A stretch of DNA of 64,000 bases from Leifsonia aquatica H1aii (GCF_000633535.1 NZ_AYMR01000009.1:186001-250000); one strand, 5' to 3'; positions 1 through 8,760 are shown, counted from the first letter of the stretch. The notes: generated by a model from the sequence alone, not told the origin. Made by a program: numbers and translations.

Positions 1-806
1 TGCCGCTGCGCGCCCCGGTCGCCGGCATCGCCATGGGCCTGATCTCCGACGTCGTCGACGGTGAGACCCGCTACGCGGCGCTCACCGACATCCTGGGCGC
101 CGAGGACGCGCTGGGCGACATGGACTTCAAGGTCGCCGGCACGAGCGAGTTCGTCACGGCGATCCAGCTCGACACCAAGCTCGACGGCATCCCCTCGGAG
201 GTCCTCGCGGGTGCGCTGACCCAGGCGAAGGATGCTCGTACGACCATCCTGAGCGTGCTCAACGCCGCCATCGACGCTCCGGACGAGATGGCCCCGACCG
301 CGCCGCGCGTGATCTCGGTCCAGATCCCCGTCGACAAGATCGGCGAGCTGATCGGCCCGAAGGGCAAGACGATCAACGCCATCCAGGACGAGACCGGCGC
401 CGACATCTCCATCGAGGAGGACGGCACCGTCTACATCGGCGCCGTCGATGGACCGTCGGCCGAGGCCGCCCGCGCGCAGGTCAACGCGATCGCGAACCCG
501 ACCAACCCGGAGATCGGCGAGCAGTTCCTCGGAACCGTCGTCAAGATCGCCGCGTTCGGTGCGTTCGTCTCGCTCCTGCCGGGCAAGGACGGCCTGCTGC
601 ACATCTCCGAGGTGCGCAAGCTCGCCGGTGGCAAGCGCGTCGAGAACGTCGAGGACGTGCTCGGCGTCGGCCAGAAGATCCTGGTGGAGATCACCAAGAT
701 CGACGACCGCGGCAAGCTCTCGCTCGCCCCGGTGATCGCCGACGAGGCCGACACGCACGGCCGCGACGCCGCTTCCGAGGGCCCCTCGGAGCCGGCGGAG
801 GGCTGA
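1..806 (+). CDS. pnp: Polyribonucleotide nucleotidyltransferase (PNPase), C-terminal part
   Basis: Partial gene: the reading frame is open from base 3, so the start lies upstream of the window. PNPase is a trimeric 3'-to-5' phosphorolytic exoribonuclease that degrades mRNA in the cytoplasm. Visible here are the end of the second RNase PH core ([10 protein letters not shown]), a KH domain with the GxxG loop IGPKGK at about 349-366, and an S1 domain ([10 protein letters not shown] to GKLSLAPV) at about 520-735, followed by a short acidic tail. A strong hairpin follows the stop codon, so this is the 3' end of its transcription unit. Confidence 0.96.
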   Translation, partial: PLRAPVAGIAMGLISDVVDGETRYAALTDILGAEDALGDMDFKVAGTSEFVTAIQLDTKLDGIPSEVLAGALTQAKDARTTILSVLNAAIDAPDEMAPTAPRVISVQIPVDKIGELIGPKGKTINAIQDETGADISIEEDGTVYIGAVDGPSAEAARAQVNAIANPTNPEIGEQFLGTVVKIAAFGAFVSLLPGKDGLLHISEVRKLAGGKRVENVEDVLGVGQKILVEITKIDDRGKLSLAPVIADEADTHGRDAASEGPSEPAEG

Positions 807-830
807 TCCCGCCCGCTGATCCAGCACACG

Positions 831-863
831 AAGGCCGCGTCGACCCCTGGTCGACGCGGCCTT
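831..863 (+). terminator. Terminator hairpin after pnp
   Basis: A perfect 15-bp inverted repeat (arms 831-845 and 849-863) encloses a 3-nt loop CCT, starting 25 bp after the pnp stop. There is no T-run after it, as is common in GC-rich actinobacteria. It may also insulate the convergent regulator gene. Confidence 0.75.
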
Positions 864-950
864 CGCGCGTCCCCGGCCACCAGCCGTCCCTTCCGGACTT
901 CTGCACGCAACACGCCGTGCGCGAGCGCGCACACGTCCGGAAGCGATGGC

Positions 951-1409
951 TCAGCGGGTGAGGAGGGGGCGCAGCCGGTAGGGGATGAGCTCGCCCATGT
1001 CGAGCGAGGTCTCGGCGCGGACCACGCCCGTCGTCGACTGAATGGCGCCGGTGATCCGGAACAGATCCTCCGCGTCCCGGCTCACCACCCGCAGCAGCAG
1101 GTCGGAGGCGCCGGAGAGCCCGTGCGCCTCCACGATCTCGGGGATGCCGGAGAGGTGCTCGACGATGGCGGCGAGCAGCTGCTGCTGCACGTGCACCGTC
1201 ACGTAGGCCGCCAGTGGATAGCCCGCCGCCCGGGCGTCGATGCGTCGCTCGAACGAGAGGAACGCGCCGTTGCGCTCCAGCTCGGCGACGCGCGCCTGCA
1301 CGGTGTTGCGGCTGAGACCGAGCCGGTCGGCGAGGGAGACGTTGGTCGACCGCGGCTCGTCGGCGAGGGCGACGAGGATGCGGCGGTCGGTGCTGTCGAA
1401 CGTGCGCAT
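951..1409 (-). CDS. AsnC/Lrp-family transcriptional regulator
   Basis: This 152-aa protein has the standard Lrp/AsnC layout. An N-terminal helix-turn-helix begins DSTDRRILVALADEPR and continues through LADRLGLSRNTVQARVAELE. A C-terminal RAM/AsnC ligand-binding domain holds the usual GASDLLLRV segment. It is divergent from the 2-oxoacid dehydrogenase operon, with 184 bp between the start codons. In other bacteria Lrp-type BkdR proteins sense branched-chain amino acids and control bkd genes, so control of the neighbouring operon is a reasonable inference but is not shown by the sequence. ATG lies 7 nt after a TAGCTT box, which fits a leaderless start. Family assignment is firm; the ligand is unknown. 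Confidence 0.93.
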   Translation of the reverse strand: MRTFDSTDRRILVALADEPRSTNVSLADRLGLSRNTVQARVAELERNGAFLSFERRIDARAAGYPLAAYVTVHVQQQLLAAIVEHLSGIPEIVEAHGLSGASDLLLRVVSRDAEDLFRITGAIQSTTGVVRAETSLDMGELIPYRLRPLLTR

Positions 1410-1416
1410 AGTGTGA

Positions 1417-1422
1417 AAGCTA
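1417..1422 (-). promoter_or_regulatory. -10 box of the Lrp-family regulator (leaderless)
   Basis: Read on the minus strand, TAGCTT is followed by 7 nt and then the ATG at 1409. No ribosome-binding site is visible, so the transcript is predicted to start at or very near the start codon. Confidence 0.55.
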
Positions 1423-1475
1423 GCACCGCGAGGCGCCCGGGGATAGTGCAGGGTGCACGGTCGACACGCCGCTGG

Positions 1476-1504
1476 TTGTGCGTCGTGATCGCGCAGCGTA
1501 GCCT
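1476..1504 (+). promoter_or_regulatory. Predicted promoter of the 2-oxoacid dehydrogenase operon
   Basis: TTGTGC (1476-1481) and TAGCCT (1499-1504) are separated by exactly 17 bp, matching the consensus spacing for the housekeeping sigma factor. Transcription would begin near 1511, about 80 nt before the GTG start of the E1 alpha gene. Confidence 0.6.
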
Positions 1505-1507
1505 TCC

Positions 1508-1516
1508 GAATAATTC
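1508..1516 (+). promoter_or_regulatory. Candidate regulator-binding palindrome
   Basis: GAATAATTC is a perfect inverted repeat around one central base. It lies on the predicted transcription start in an AT-rich patch of otherwise GC-rich DNA. Its position between the Lrp-type regulator and the operon suggests an operator; only the palindrome itself is observed. Confidence 0.3.
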
Positions 1517-1593
1517 CGGCAAAGGGGCCGGAGGCCGGAGCGGCCCGTCACGAGCGAGCCGCCCCGGGCATGAGAGTGAAGGTTGCGTGAACC

Positions 1594-2745
1594 GTGACGA
1601 TCGACAATCAGCCTGGTGTGCACCTCGGCCGCGACGGCGGCCTCGACGACGTGCGGCTCCCCGCGGGAGCGGACACCGTCCAACTCCTGACGCCGACGGG
1701 GGAGCGGCTGAGCGACGACCGGTTCGACGGCTGGGTCGCCGACGTCGGACCCGACCAACTGCTCGATCTCTACGAGGACATGGTCGTCATCCGGCGGATC
1801 GACGCCGAGGCGACGGCGCTGCAGCGCCAGGGCGAGCTCGGGCTGTGGCCGCCGCTGCTCGGCCAGGAGGCCTCCCAGATCGGTTCGGGTCGTGCCCTGC
1901 GCTCCGACGACTTCGTCTTCTCGAGCTACCGCGAGCACGGCGTCGCCTACTGCCGGGGCGCCGGCCTGGTCGACCTGCTGCGCGTCTGGCGCGGCACCAC
2001 GCAGAGCGGCTGGAACCCCTATGACATCAACATGGCCACGCCGCAGGTGATCATCGGGGCGCAGACCCTGCACGCGACCGGATACGCTCTCGGCATCCAG
2101 GCCGACGGCACCGACGCCGTCGCGGTCGCGTACTTCGGCGACGGCGCGACGAGCGAGGGCGACGTGAACGAGGCCCTGATCTTCGCCGCGACCTACGCCG
2201 CCCCGGTCGTGTTCTTCTGCCAGAACAACCAGTACGCGATCTCGGAGCCGGTGTCGCTGCAGGCGCAGCGGCCCATCTCCGAGCGTGCGCCCGGGTTCGG
2301 CGTGCCGAGCATCCGGGTCGACGGCAACGACGTGCTCGCCGTGCTCGCCGCCTCCCGCGCCGCCCTCGACCGGGCCCGTTCGGGTGGCGGCCCGACCTTC
2401 ATCGAGGCGGTCACCTACCGGATGGGGCCGCACACGACGGCGGACGACCCGACCCGCTACCGCGACCCGGCCGAGCTGGACGAGTGGCGCGGCCGCGACC
2501 CGATCTCCCGGGTGGAGGCGCACCTCGACGCCCACGGCCGGCTCGACGAGGAGCGGCTCGCGGCCATCCACGAGAAGGCCGACCGGGTGGCGGCCGAGAT
2601 GCGCGCCGGCTGCCTGGCCCTGACGGACCCGGACCCGCTCACCGTCTTCGACAACGTCTACGCGGAGCCGCACACCGGTCTGGCCCGGCAGCGCGACCAC
2701 TACTCGCGCTACCTGCGCACGTTCGTCGGCGGTGACGGACGGTGA
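1594..2745 (+). CDS. bkdA: 2-oxoacid (branched-chain or pyruvate) dehydrogenase E1 alpha subunit
   Basis: This 383-aa subunit belongs to the alpha2beta2 E1 enzymes, which use thiamine diphosphate to decarboxylate a 2-oxoacid and pass the acyl group to lipoyl-E2. The ThDP/Mg motif is visible as YFGDGATSEGDVNEALIF followed by FFCQNNQYAIS. The upstream part holds SSYREHGVAYCRG, and YRMGPHTTADDPTRYR is the usual phosphorylation-loop region. GTG is the start. The stop overlaps the E1 beta start by 4 bp (GTGA), so translation is probably coupled. Sequence alone cannot separate branched-chain from pyruvate specificity. The adjacent Lrp-family regulator favours branched-chain substrates, so the gene symbol is tentative. 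Confidence 0.9.
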   Translation: MTIDNQPGVHLGRDGGLDDVRLPAGADTVQLLTPTGERLSDDRFDGWVADVGPDQLLDLYEDMVVIRRIDAEATALQRQGELGLWPPLLGQEASQIGSGRALRSDDFVFSSYREHGVAYCRGAGLVDLLRVWRGTTQSGWNPYDINMATPQVIIGAQTLHATGYALGIQADGTDAVAVAYFGDGATSEGDVNEALIFAATYAAPVVFFCQNNQYAISEPVSLQAQRPISERAPGFGVPSIRVDGNDVLAVLAASRAALDRARSGGGPTFIEAVTYRMGPHTTADDPTRYRDPAELDEWRGRDPISRVEAHLDAHGRLDEERLAAIHEKADRVAAEMRAGCLALTDPDPLTVFDNVYAEPHTGLARQRDHYSRYLRTFVGGDGR

Positions 2746-3752
2746 CCGCCCTCACGATGGCGAAGGCCATCAACGCCGGCCTGCGCAAGGCCCTCGCCGA
2801 CGACCCGCACGTCGTGCTGATGGGAGAGGACATCGGCACGCTCGGCGGGGTGTTCCGGGTCACGGACGGGCTGCAGACCGAGTTCGGCCCGCGCCGGGTG
2901 ATGGACTCCCCGCTGGCGGAATCGGGCATCCTGGGCACCGCGGTCGGGATGGCCTACCGCGGCTATCGCCCGGTCGTGGAGATCCAGTTCGACGGGTTCA
3001 TCTATCCCGCGTTCGATCAGATCGTCAGCCAGGTGGCGCGTATGCACTACCGCACCGACGGCGCCGTGCGGATGCCGATCACGATCCGGGTGCCGTTCGC
3101 CGGCGGGATCGGCGCGGCCGAGCACCACTCCGATTCCCCCGAGGCCTATTTCGCCCACGCGGCAGGGCTGCGCGTGGTGAGCCCGTCCGACCCGCAGGAC
3201 GCGTACACACTCATCCAGCAGGCCATCGCCTCGGACGACCCGGTGCTCTACTTCGAGCCCAAGCGCCGCTACCACGCGAAGGGCGAGGTGGCGGTGGACG
3301 CCGCTCTGGCCGATGCACGGCCGATGGGCACGGCGCGGGTGGTGGAGAGCGGGGGCGACGTCACCCTGGTCACGTACGGCGGCCTGGTCCAGCTCGCGCG
3401 GGATGCGGCCGTGGCCGCGGGCGACGACGGTGTCTCCGTCGAGGTGATCGATCTGCGCTCGCTCTCCCCGCTCGACCTGGACACGGTGATCGCGTCGGTC
3501 CGCAAGACGGGCCGCCTCGTCGTGACGCACGAGGCCGCGCTCTCCGGCGGGCTCGGCGCCGAGATCTCCGCGTCGATCACGGAACGCTGCTTCTACCAGC
3601 TCGAGCACGCGCCGGTGCGCGTCACCGGGCACGACATCCCGTACCCGGCGGCGCGGTTGGAGGGGGCGCATCTGCCCGATCTGGATCGCATCCTGGACGG
3701 CATCGACCGCGTCATGGACCGGCCGAACTCGCTGACGGGAGTGGAGGACTGA
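2742..3752 (+). CDS. bkdB: 2-oxoacid dehydrogenase E1 beta subunit
   Basis: This 336-aa partner of the preceding gene is made from a GTG that overlaps the E1 alpha stop. The N-terminal transketolase-like pyrimidine-binding domain is recognisable from MGEDIGTLGGVFRVT, SPLAESGILGTAVGMA and EIQFDGFIYPAFDQI. The C-terminal transketolase domain holds VIDLRSLSPLDLDTV and VVTHEAALSGGLGAEI. The length is typical of the family. The stop codon shares a base with the E2 start (TGATG), so alpha, beta and E2 should be made in balanced amounts from one mRNA. No E3 (lipoamide dehydrogenase) gene is present, so E3 must be encoded elsewhere. Confidence 0.92.
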   Translation: MTALTMAKAINAGLRKALADDPHVVLMGEDIGTLGGVFRVTDGLQTEFGPRRVMDSPLAESGILGTAVGMAYRGYRPVVEIQFDGFIYPAFDQIVSQVARMHYRTDGAVRMPITIRVPFAGGIGAAEHHSDSPEAYFAHAAGLRVVSPSDPQDAYTLIQQAIASDDPVLYFEPKRRYHAKGEVAVDAALADARPMGTARVVESGGDVTLVTYGGLVQLARDAAVAAGDDGVSVEVIDLRSLSPLDLDTVIASVRKTGRLVVTHEAALSGGLGAEISASITERCFYQLEHAPVRVTGHDIPYPAARLEGAHLPDLDRILDGIDRVMDRPNSLTGVED

Positions 3753-5125
3753 TGGCGGTCAAGGACTTCGCCCTGCCGGATCTCGGCGAGGGCCTCACCG
3801 AGTCGGAGCTGGTGAGCTGGAAGGTCGCCGTCGGGGACAGTGTGCACCTCAACCAGATCATCGCCGAGGTGGAGACGGCCAAGGCGCTCGTGGAACTGCC
3901 CGCGCCGTATGCCGGCCGCGTCTCGCGGCTCTACGTCGAACCGGGGGTGACGGTCGCCGTGGGGGAGCCTCTCGTCGCCTTCGAGGTCGCGGGCGCGGAG
4001 CCCGAGCCGCCGGCTGCACCCGACGAGGCCGACGACCGCTCCGACAGGCCGGAGCCGACACTGGTCGGCTACGGCGCCCGTCCGGACGTGACGACCCGGC
4101 CCGCGCGCCGTGCGCGACCAGGTTTGGCGGCGGCGACGTCGGAGCCGGTCCGGGAGGCCGCCTCCGTGCGGGAACCGGCCGCCGCCTCCGCTCCCGCCGC
4201 CTCCGCTCCCACCGCTCTGGCGGAGCGCCCTCGGGCCACCCCGCCCGTGCGCAAGCTGGCCCGCGAGCGCGGCATCGACCTCAGCGTCGTGACGGGGACC
4301 GGCACCCGCGGGCTGATCACCCGCCAGGACCTCGACGCCCTGACATCGGGAGGTCCGCTGCCGACGGGCGCACCGCCGCGCCTCCCGGTGTCCGCGACCC
4401 CGGCTGCTCCGTCCGCCCCCGGCCGCGGCGAGATACGCATCCCGATCCGCGGGGTCCGCAAGGCGACGGCGGAGGCGATGGTGCGCAGTGCGTTCTCGGC
4501 CCCGCAGGCGACGGTCTTCCTCACGGTCGACGTCACCGCGACGTCCGAGCTCGTCGAGCGGCTGCGGGCGCGCACCCCGGAGGGCCGGGCGCGTCCTGGC
4601 CTCCTCGCCGTGGTGGCCAAGGCCCTGTGCCTGGCGATCCGGCGCACCCCGGAGGTGAACGCCCGGTGGGACGACGCCGCTCAGGAGATCGTCCAGTCCG
4701 GAGCCGTCCAGCTCGGCATCGCCGCGGCGACACCGCGGGGACTGCTCGTGCCGGTCGTGCGGGACGCGGATCTGCTGCCGCTCGCGGACCTCGCCGAGGC
4801 GATCCGCTCCCTCGCGGAGACCGCGCGCGCGGGACGGACCGCTCCCGCCGATCTCTCGGGCGGCAGCATCACCATCACGAACGTCGGCGTGTTCGGTGTC
4901 GATGCGGGCACACCCATCGTGACGCCGGGGGAGGCCGCCATCCTGGCGCTGGGCGCGGTGCGTCGTCAGCCGTGGGAGTACGATGGCGGCATCGCGCTGC
5001 GCGACGTGCTCACCGTGGCGCTGTCGTTCGACCATCGGATCGTGGACGGACAGCAGGCGTCGATGCTGCTCGCCGACGTCGGCCGGATCCTGAACGATCC
5101 GGGGTCGGTGCTCGACTTCGTCTGA
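3752..5125 (+). CDS. bkdC: Dihydrolipoamide acyltransferase E2 (branched-chain/pyruvate type)
   Basis: E2 is the core acyltransferase that moves the acyl group from lipoate to CoA. The 457-aa protein has one lipoyl domain (residues 1-78; lipoylation site Lys44 in VETAKAL), an Ala/Pro/Glu-rich linker, an E3/E1-binding domain (about 170-205, PPVRKLARERGIDLSVVTG) and the catalytic domain. The last contains SFDHRIVDG with catalytic His428 and Asp432 near the C terminus. ATG at 3752 is chosen because it overlaps the E1 beta stop and opens directly into the lipoyl domain. An open frame continues upstream to 2732, but that part is out-of-frame shadow of E1 beta. Confidence 0.93.
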   Translation: MAVKDFALPDLGEGLTESELVSWKVAVGDSVHLNQIIAEVETAKALVELPAPYAGRVSRLYVEPGVTVAVGEPLVAFEVAGAEPEPPAAPDEADDRSDRPEPTLVGYGARPDVTTRPARRARPGLAAATSEPVREAASVREPAAASAPAASAPTALAERPRATPPVRKLARERGIDLSVVTGTGTRGLITRQDLDALTSGGPLPTGAPPRLPVSATPAAPSAPGRGEIRIPIRGVRKATAEAMVRSAFSAPQATVFLTVDVTATSELVERLRARTPEGRARPGLLAVVAKALCLAIRRTPEVNARWDDAAQEIVQSGAVQLGIAAATPRGLLVPVVRDADLLPLADLAEAIRSLAETARAGRTAPADLSGGSITITNVGVFGVDAGTPIVTPGEAAILALGAVRRQPWEYDGGIALRDVLTVALSFDHRIVDGQQASMLLADVGRILNDPGSVLDFV

Positions 5126-5146
5126 GCGGCGCCGAGGCCGCGCCGG

Positions 5147-6136
5147 CTACGCGTGCAGCGCGGCGTTCAGCTCCACGCCCGAGCCGGCGCGGCGGAGCAC
5201 CTCGACGGCACCGGAGACGGAGTTGCGCCGGAAGAGCAGCCCGGGCACGCCGGAGAGTTCGACGGCCTTCACGGTCTGCGGGCGTCCGTCGGCGGTGGGC
5301 GGCGCGTCCACGACGACCACCTTCGTGCCCGCGGTGACGTAGAGGCCGGCCTCGACGACCGAATCGTCGCCGATGGAGATCCCGATGCCCGAGTTGGCTC
5401 CGAGCAGCGCGCGCTCGCCGATCGCGACGCGCTGCGTGCCGCCGCCGGAGAGCGTGCCCATGATGGAGGCGCCGCCGCCGATGTCGGAGCCGTCGCCAAC
5501 GACGACGCCCTGGGAGATGCGGCCCTCCACCATGGAGGAGCCGAGCGTGCCCGCGTTGAAGTTGACGAAGCCTTCGTGCATCACGGTGGTGCCGGGAGAC
5601 AGGTGGGCGCCGAGCCGGACGCGCGACGCATCGGCGATGCGGACCCGGTCGGGCGTGACGTAGTCGAGCAGGCGGGGGAACTTGTCGATGCCCGTGACGT
5701 GGATCCCCGCGCGCTGCAGGGCCGGACGCAGACGGTCGAAGTCGGCCGGGAGCACCGGGCCGGCGTTCGTCCAGGTGACGATCGGGAGGTGCCCGAAGAT
5801 GCCGTCCAGGTCGAGGGTGTTCGGTGCGACGAGCAGGTGCGAGAGCAGGTGCAGTCGCAGGTAGGCGTCCGGGGTGGAGGCCGGTGCGGCGTCGAGGTCG
5901 ATCTCGACCGTGACGGTGTCGATCCGCACGTTGCGGCGGGCGTCCTCGCCGGCGAGGGCCTCCAGCTCGGCGGGCGCGATCCAGGGCTCGCGCCCCGCCG
6001 GGATGCGGCCGAGCTGCGGCGACGGGAACCACGTGTCGAGCACGGTGCCGTCGCCGGCGACGGTGGCGAGCCCGTAGCCCCAGGCGGTGCGGGAGGTGGC
6101 GGGCGCGGCGGACTCGTCAGCAATCTCGGAAGGCAT
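5147..6136 (-). CDS. dapD: 2,3,4,5-tetrahydropyridine-2,6-dicarboxylate N-succinyltransferase
   Basis: DapD transfers succinyl from succinyl-CoA to tetrahydrodipicolinate in the succinylase route to meso-diaminopimelate and lysine. The 329-aa protein has the actinobacterial DapD form: a long N-terminal domain ([21 protein letters not shown]) and a left-handed beta-helix of hexapeptide repeats at about 170-260. In the helix, [20 protein letters not shown] and [10 protein letters not shown] carry the active-site Glu and Gly-rich loops. It is divergent from dapE, the desuccinylase two steps later in the same pathway, with only 17 bp between the start codons. The start is predicted to be leaderless. 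Confidence 0.95.
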   Translation of the reverse strand: MPSEIADESAAPATSRTAWGYGLATVAGDGTVLDTWFPSPQLGRIPAGREPWIAPAELEALAGEDARRNVRIDTVTVEIDLDAAPASTPDAYLRLHLLSHLLVAPNTLDLDGIFGHLPIVTWTNAGPVLPADFDRLRPALQRAGIHVTGIDKFPRLLDYVTPDRVRIADASRVRLGAHLSPGTTVMHEGFVNFNAGTLGSSMVEGRISQGVVVGDGSDIGGGASIMGTLSGGGTQRVAIGERALLGANSGIGISIGDDSVVEAGLYVTAGTKVVVVDAPPTADGRPQTVKAVELSGVPGLLFRRNSVSGAVEVLRRAGSGVELNAALHA

Positions 6137-6153
6137 GGCTCTAGATTAGTAGG
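6137..6153. promoter_or_regulatory. Overlapping divergent leaderless promoters of dapD and dapE
   Basis: The whole 17-bp gap holds two interlocked -10 boxes. On the plus strand TAGATT (6142-6147) is followed by 6 nt and GTG of dapE. On the minus strand TAATCT (6148-6143) is followed by 6 nt and ATG of dapD. Neither gene has room for a ribosome-binding site. The two boxes share 5 bp, so RNA polymerase could occupy only one at a time. Confidence 0.75.
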
Positions 6154-7236
6154 GTGCCTCTCGACCTCACCGCCACCTCCACCGACCTCACCCGCCAGAT
6201 CTGCGACATCGAGTCGGTGTCCGGAAACGAGAAGGAGCTCGCCGACGCGATCGAGCAGGCGCTCTCCGGTCTCGCCCACCTCGAGGTGATCCGCGACGGC
6301 GACACCATCGTCGCCCGCACGAACCTCGGCCGCGAGCGTCGCGCCCTGATCGCGGGGCACATCGATACCGTCCCGCTGAACGGCAACCTCCCGACGCGGT
6401 TCGAGACCGAGGGTGGCATCACCTACCTGTGGGGGCGCGGCACCGTCGACATGAAGGCCGGCACGGCCGTGCAGCTCAAGCTCGCCGCCGAGCTCACCGA
6501 CCCCGCGATCGACGTGACCTGGATGTGGTACGACCACGAGGAGGTCAACGCCGAGCTCAACGGTCTCAACCGGCTCTCGCGCAACCGGCCCGACCTCTTC
6601 GTCGGCGACTTCGCGATCCTCGGCGAACCGAGCAACGGCGTCGTCGAGGGAGGCTGCAACGGCAACCTGCGCGTCGAGGTCCGCACCTACGGCCTGCGCT
6701 CCCACTCGGCGCGCGGCTGGGTCGGCGACAACGCCATCCACAAGGCCGCGCCGATCCTCGACATCTTGGCCGGGTATCAGGCGCGGGAGGTGGAGGTCGA
6801 CGGGCTCGTCTACCGGGAGGGCCTGAACGCGGTCGGCATCTCCGGCGGCATCGCGGGCAACATCATCCCCGACGAGTGCATGGTGCACATCAACTACCGG
6901 TTCGCGCCGTCCCGCAGCTCGCAGGAGGCGATCGACCACATGCACGAGCTGTTCGGCGACTACGAGATCACCGTGGTCGATCGCGCCGACGGGGCCCGGC
7001 CCGGCCTGGACGCCCCGCTCGCGCAGGAGTTCGTCGCGGCCGTGGGCGGTGTCGCCAAGCCGAAGTACGGATGGACGGACGTCGCACGGTTCAGCGCTCT
7101 CGGCATCCCCGCGGTCAACTACGGCCCGGGCGATCCGCTGAAGGCCCATGCGGACGACGAGCGCGTCGACGTGGAGCAGATCGCCGCCGTGGAGGCGGGT
7201 CTCCGTGCCTGGCTCACCGGTTCCGGCGCCCGCTGA
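6154..7236 (+). CDS. dapE: Succinyl-diaminopimelate desuccinylase
   Basis: DapE is a dinuclear zinc M20-family hydrolase that releases succinate from N-succinyl-LL-diaminopimelate. The 360-aa protein shows the M20 metal-site motifs: AGHIDTVPL (His ligand and neighbouring Asp), WGRGTVDMKAG (bridging Asp), WYDHEEVN (catalytic Glu-Glu) and AILGEPSNGVVEGGCNG. The dimerisation domain is central (SHSARGWVGDNAIHKA), and the last His ligand is probably in NYGPGDPLKAHADDE. GTG at 6154 lies 6 nt after a TAGATT box. It is divergent from dapD, so the two lysine/peptidoglycan precursor steps share one control region. Confidence 0.95.
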   Translation: MPLDLTATSTDLTRQICDIESVSGNEKELADAIEQALSGLAHLEVIRDGDTIVARTNLGRERRALIAGHIDTVPLNGNLPTRFETEGGITYLWGRGTVDMKAGTAVQLKLAAELTDPAIDVTWMWYDHEEVNAELNGLNRLSRNRPDLFVGDFAILGEPSNGVVEGGCNGNLRVEVRTYGLRSHSARGWVGDNAIHKAAPILDILAGYQAREVEVDGLVYREGLNAVGISGGIAGNIIPDECMVHINYRFAPSRSSQEAIDHMHELFGDYEITVVDRADGARPGLDAPLAQEFVAAVGGVAKPKYGWTDVARFSALGIPAVNYGPGDPLKAHADDERVDVEQIAAVEAGLRAWLTGSGAR

Positions 7237-7249
7237 GCCGGCCGCCGCG

Positions 7250-8455
7250 GTGACCACCGCGGCGCAGCCTGCGCAGTGGTGGACCCTCTGGTGGGTGCGC
7301 GTGCTCGCGATCTTCGTCGCGAGCCGCATCGTCACCAGCGTCATCCTGCTGATCTTCGCCGCGAACCAGGGGCAGAACCCCTGGACCGGCCCCAAGCCCG
7401 ACTACTTCTCCTACGCCACCATCTGGGACGGCCTCTGGTACAACATCGTCGCGGTGTCGGGCTACCCGTCGACGCTGCCGACCGACGGGGTGCACGTCAC
7501 CGAGAACGCCTGGGCGTTCATGCCGGTGTACCCGGGTGTCGTCGACGCGGTCATGTTCGTCACCCGGCTCTCCTGGGCGCCCGCCGCGGTGCTCGTGTCG
7601 GTGGCCTGCGCTGCGGGCTCCGCGCTGGTCCTGCACCGGCTGCTGCGGCGGGTCGGTCTCTCCGAATCGACGACCCTGTTCGCGATCGTGCTGTTCTGCG
7701 TCGCGCCGGTGTCGCCCCTGTTCCAGCTCGCCTACGCCGAATCGCTCTACCTGCTGCTGCTGGCGGTCGCGCTGCTCCTCCTCATCGAGCGGCGGTACGC
7801 CTGGTTGTTCCCGGTGACGCTGGTCATGGCGTTCACCCGCCCGAGCGGGCTCGCGTTCGCGCTCGCCCTCGGCCTCCACGTGATCTACCGCTGGGTTCGT
7901 CGTGGCACCGACCCGTTCCCGGTGCTCGAGCGCATCCTCAGCGTGTCCTTGACGGTGTTCAGCGGGCTCGCGGGCCTCGCCTGGCCCCTGATCGCCGGGC
8001 TCGCCACCGGGTCGTGGACGGCCTACACCGACACCGAGCTGGCCTGGCGGGCGGCGTACATCGGCTACGTCCACCTCGTTCCGTTCGCCCCGTGGTTCCA
8101 GGGCGCCGAGTGGTGGACGACGGTCATGCTCGGACTGCCCGGCTGGATCGGCATCCTCGCGCTCGTCGTCATCGTCGCGCTCTACGTCGTGCTACTGTTC
8201 TCTCCCACGGTCCGCCGGCTCGGCCCCGACCTGCTGTTCTGGGTGATCGGGTACTCCGTGTACCTCTTCGCGGTCTTCTTCCCGCAGTCGAGCACGTTCC
8301 GCCTGCTGATGCCGCTGTTCCCGCTGCTCGGTGCGATCGCCCTGCCGCGCGGCCGGATCTACCGGGTCGGGATGGTCGTCCTCTTCCTCGTGTTGCAGGT
8401 CGGCTGGATCGCGATCTGCTGGGGCGTCGCGGGTGCGGATTGGTCGCCGCCGTGA
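7250..8455 (+). CDS. Integral membrane PIG-V-like mannosyltransferase family protein
   Basis: This 401-aa polytopic membrane protein has about nine to ten hydrophobic segments spread along its length. Between the first two lies an extracytoplasmic loop with Asp motifs (PDYFSYATIWDGLWYNIVAVSGYP, written here as two parts: PDYFSYATIW and DGLWYNIVAVSGYP) and later NAWAFMPVYPG. These resemble the WD..WY and F-PLYP patterns of the PIG-V/GT-C mannosyltransferases that use polyprenyl-phosphate sugars. The GTG at 7250, 13 bp after the dapE stop, is chosen because it places a short cytoplasmic tail before the first membrane segment; an earlier in-frame GTG at 7205 would overlap dapE. It probably shares the dapE transcript. 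The donor and acceptor are unknown. Confidence 0.7.
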   Translation: MTTAAQPAQWWTLWWVRVLAIFVASRIVTSVILLIFAANQGQNPWTGPKPDYFSYATIWDGLWYNIVAVSGYPSTLPTDGVHVTENAWAFMPVYPGVVDAVMFVTRLSWAPAAVLVSVACAAGSALVLHRLLRRVGLSESTTLFAIVLFCVAPVSPLFQLAYAESLYLLLLAVALLLLIERRYAWLFPVTLVMAFTRPSGLAFALALGLHVIYRWVRRGTDPFPVLERILSVSLTVFSGLAGLAWPLIAGLATGSWTAYTDTELAWRAAYIGYVHLVPFAPWFQGAEWWTTVMLGLPGWIGILALVVIVALYVVLLFSPTVRRLGPDLLFWVIGYSVYLFAVFFPQSSTFRLLMPLFPLLGAIALPRGRIYRVGMVVLFLVLQVGWIAICWGVAGADWSPP

Positions 8456-8484
8456 TCTCTGCGACCTTCGGCGTACGCTCTCGA

Positions 8485-8515
8485 TTTCCACAGGTCGCCG
8501 CCGATGTCGGATAAT
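8485..8515 (+). promoter_or_regulatory. Predicted promoter of the DUF3117 gene
   Basis: TTTCCA (8485-8490) and GATAAT (8510-8515) are separated by 19 bp. GATAAT is one of the best -10 matches in the window. A good ribosome-binding site (AAAGGGGA) precedes the ATG. Confidence 0.5.
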
Positions 8516-8543
8516 AGGGGGACATCCACGAAAGGGGAGCTGC

Positions 8544-8717
8544 ATGGCGGCCATGAAGCCGAGGACCGGGGACGGGCCAATGGAGGCTGTGAAGGAGGGA
8601 CGGCTCATCATCGTGCGTGTGCCGCTCGAAGGTGGGGGACGACTGGTCGTCTCTGTCAACGACGCGGAAGCCAAAGAACTCCACGACGCTCTGGCGAGCG
8701 TCGTGAGTGCCTCCTAG
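8544..8717 (+). CDS. DUF3117 family small conserved protein
   Basis: A 57-aa protein of the actinobacteria-specific DUF3117 family, recognised from MAAMKPRTGDGPMEAVKEGR and the following beta-hairpin-like segment ending VSVNDAEAKELHDAL. Its function is unknown. It has its own promoter, a clear AAAGGGGA ribosome-binding site 7 nt before the ATG, and its own terminator, so it is a short, probably well-expressed monocistronic unit. From memory, the family member in Mycobacterium tuberculosis (Rv1211) also lies downstream of dapD/dapE. Confidence 0.9.
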   Translation: MAAMKPRTGDGPMEAVKEGRLIIVRVPLEGGGRLVVSVNDAEAKELHDALASVVSAS

Positions 8718-8730
8718 ACCAGAACACGAC

Positions 8731-8760
8731 GAACGGACCCCGAGCTCTCGGGGTCCGTTC
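8731..8760 (+). terminator. Terminator hairpin between DUF3117 gene and O-methyltransferase gene
   Basis: A perfect 13-bp stem (8731-8743 with 8748-8760) and 4-nt loop GCTC begins 13 bp after the DUF3117 stop. The convergent methyltransferase gene ends at 8826, so the hairpin may serve both directions. Confidence 0.7.

Noticed and set aside
2732-3751. Upstream extension of the E2 frame through E1 beta
   Set aside because: Low-complexity Arg/Gly translation; the lipoyl domain starts at ATG 3752.
5128-5144. Small hairpin between the convergent E2 and dapD genes
   Set aside because: Only a 5-bp stem (GGCGC/GCGCC) with a 7-nt loop; too weak to call a terminator.
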